Positions 62,888 to 64,000 of a stretch of 64,000 bases of DNA are shown here, in pieces. Each line of letters begins with the position of its first letter. The first letter of the stretch is position 1. Below the pieces are notes generated by a model. That model saw only the letters and a list, made by a program, of their open reading frames with translations. It made no database searches and had not been told where the DNA came from. The translations under genes were made by a program, and so were the position numbers. Source of the stretch: Sepiola atlantica (Eukaryota > Mollusca > Cephalopoda > Sepiida > Sepiolidae); NCBI GenBank assembly GCA_963556195.1, contig CAUVYP010000586.1:992001-1056000 (forward strand). The letters run 5' to 3'.

Positions 62888-64000
62888 TTAGCGCGTTTTA
62901 AAGTTGATATCGCTTTTGTTTATAACTTCCACATTTATTCGAATTGTGCAACGAAACTTTGCACAGATTAGCGGAGTCACATTTTCTACTGAAGTACCAA
63001 GTTTCATAAGTGCAGCTCTTGTACTGCCGGAGATATGTCGGTACAAACTGAATACGCAAAACATCAACAAAATTTAGCGCGTTTTAAAGTTGATATCGCT
63101 TTTGTTTATAACTTCCACATTTATTCGAATTGTGCAACGAAACTTTGCACAGATTAGCGGAGTCACATTTTCCACTGAAGTACCAAGTTTCAGAAGTGCA
63201 GCTCTTGTACTGCCGGAGATATGTCGATACAAACTGAATACGCAAAACATCAACAAAATTTAGCGCGTTTTAAAGTTGATATCGCTTTTGTTTATAACTT
63301 CCACATTTATTCGAATTGTGCAACGAAACTTTGCAGACAGTCGCGGATAGGCCTTTTCTACTGAAGTACCAAGTTTCAGAAGTGCAGCTCTTGTACTGCC
63401 GGAGATATGTCGATACAAACTGAATACGCAAAACATCAACAAAATTTAGCGCGTTTTAAAGTTGATATCGCTTTTGTTTATAACTTCCACATTTATTCGA
63501 ATTGTGGAACGAAACTTTGCACAGATTAGCGGAGTCACATTTCCTACTGAAGTACCAAGTTTCATAAGTGCAGCTCTTGTACTGCCGGAGATATGTCGAT
63601 ACAAACTGAATACGCAAACTATCAACAAAATTTAGCGCGATTGAAAGTTAGTATCGCTTTTGTTTATAACTTCACCATTCTTTAGAATTGTGCAACGAAA
63701 CTTTGCACAGATAAGCGGAGTCACATGCTCTACTGAAGTACCAAGTTTCAGAAGTGCAGCTCTTTTACTGCCGGAGATATGTCGATACAAACTGAATACG
63801 CAAAACATCAACTAAATTTAGCGCGTTTTAAAGTTGATATCGCTTTTGTTTATAACTTCCACATTTATTCGAATTGTGCAACGAAACTTTGCACAGATTA
63901 GCGGAGTCACATTTTCTACTGAAGTACCAAGTTTCAGAAGTGCAGCTCTTGTACTGCCGGAGATATGTCGATACAAACTGAATACGCAAAACATCAACAA
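62888..64000. repeat. Terminal HOR series, copy 4 (cut by the window)
   Basis: The order is A(tttcataag), A(ttttccac), K, A', E*, A, after which the window ends. The E at 63632 has the ordinary box cagataagcgg and is followed by A, not by K(cctttactac), so this copy already departs from the order of copy 3. The first unit has a private gtcggtaca near 63037 and the A' has gtggaacga near 63507. Confidence 0.86.

Larger units (their letters stand above)
1..64000. repeat. Satellite DNA array, 186-bp monomer, about 344 head-to-tail copies
   Basis: The same 186-bp unit recurs without interruption from the first base to the last, always in the same orientation. Taking the tta at 23 as unit start, units fall at 23 + 186k, with only three net 1-bp losses: near 26992, near 28479 and between 59293 and 59294. 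Most units of one type match each other at nearly every base. The unit is about 37% G+C (69 of 186 in the unit at 209) and contains 9 CpG. No stretch of 300 bases holds anything other than this repeat. Arrays of this size and homogeneity are typical of eukaryotic centromeric or heterochromatic satellites. I do not recognise the family and the sequence alone does not show its chromosomal place. Confidence 0.99.

Noticed and set aside
1..64000. A CRISPR array
   Set aside because: Regular repeats are present, but there are no short repeats separated by unique spacers. The whole 186-bp unit is repeated, and the sequence has no cas genes.
1..64000. A transposable element or nested insertion in the array
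   Set aside because: Unit spacing stays at 186 bp throughout apart from three single-base losses, so no insertion of any size is present.

Overview
The whole 64 kb window lies inside one tandem satellite DNA array. A 186-bp monomer is repeated head to tail about 344 times. I see no inverted copy, no inserted transposon, no unique sequence and no convincing gene, RNA gene, CRISPR array or bacterial-type regulatory site. Both window edges cut the array, so its true ends are not visible. A long homogeneous satellite organised into multi-monomer higher-order repeats (HORs) points to eukaryotic centromeric, pericentromeric or other heterochromatic DNA. I do not recognise the satellite and cannot name the species. 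The monomer is about 37% G+C and keeps 9 CpG sites, more than its base composition predicts, which fits a genome with little germline CpG methylation such as many invertebrates (inference only).

Notation: units are counted from the tta at 23, and position n means base n of a 186-bp unit. Group 1 units have cacatttattcg near positions 43-54 and differ from each other mainly in a 22-bp box at positions 77-98. A is the commonest type (box begins cagattagcgg), K has box gacagtcgcggataggcc, and R has box gaccgtcgcggagacacac. Group 2 units begin tgcga, carry accattctt near positions 43-52 and end with ctcttttactg. They are E (gattgaaagttag, box cagataagcgg), H (gatttaaagttag, box gagataagcgg) and Q (gatttaaagttgat, box gagataagtgg). 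T and G are A variants. A' is an A unit with tttcataag. Kf is a K with aaacagtcg. An asterisk marks a unit whose right end reads caactaaat. By eye I count about 63 K, 17 R, 27 E, 17 H and 15 Q; the rest are A-like.

Layout: 1-2068 holds a short A/Kf trimer section. 2069-4672 is a 7-unit HOR present twice. 4673-7090 and 12485-15646 are related segments flanking a 10/11-unit HOR at 7091-12484. 15647-18250 holds 5-unit K-A'-E-A-G repeats. 18251-21598 is a 10-unit HOR. 24575-29594 is an 8-unit HOR with an informative 1-bp deletion. 20297-25504 and 32757-37964 are two copies of a 28-unit (5.2-kb) segment. R and Q units stop near 40.9 kb, and beyond that E-type HORs dominate. These include two tandem 3906-bp (21-unit) copies at 43359-51170 in which I saw no difference, an older-looking mutated stretch at 51171-57122, and a 12/8/11-unit HOR series from 57123 to the end.

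There is no gene system. The interest lies in the array: its modular grammar (K-A-E/H trimers and Q-R pairs), a variable box resembling in layout the alternating A/B box of primate alpha satellite, a possible hairpin whose stem depends on the box type, and nested duplications of different ages that record unequal exchange. A 60-codon open frame recurs on the minus strand of most units, but this follows from the repeat and the 62-codon period and is not evidence of a gene.
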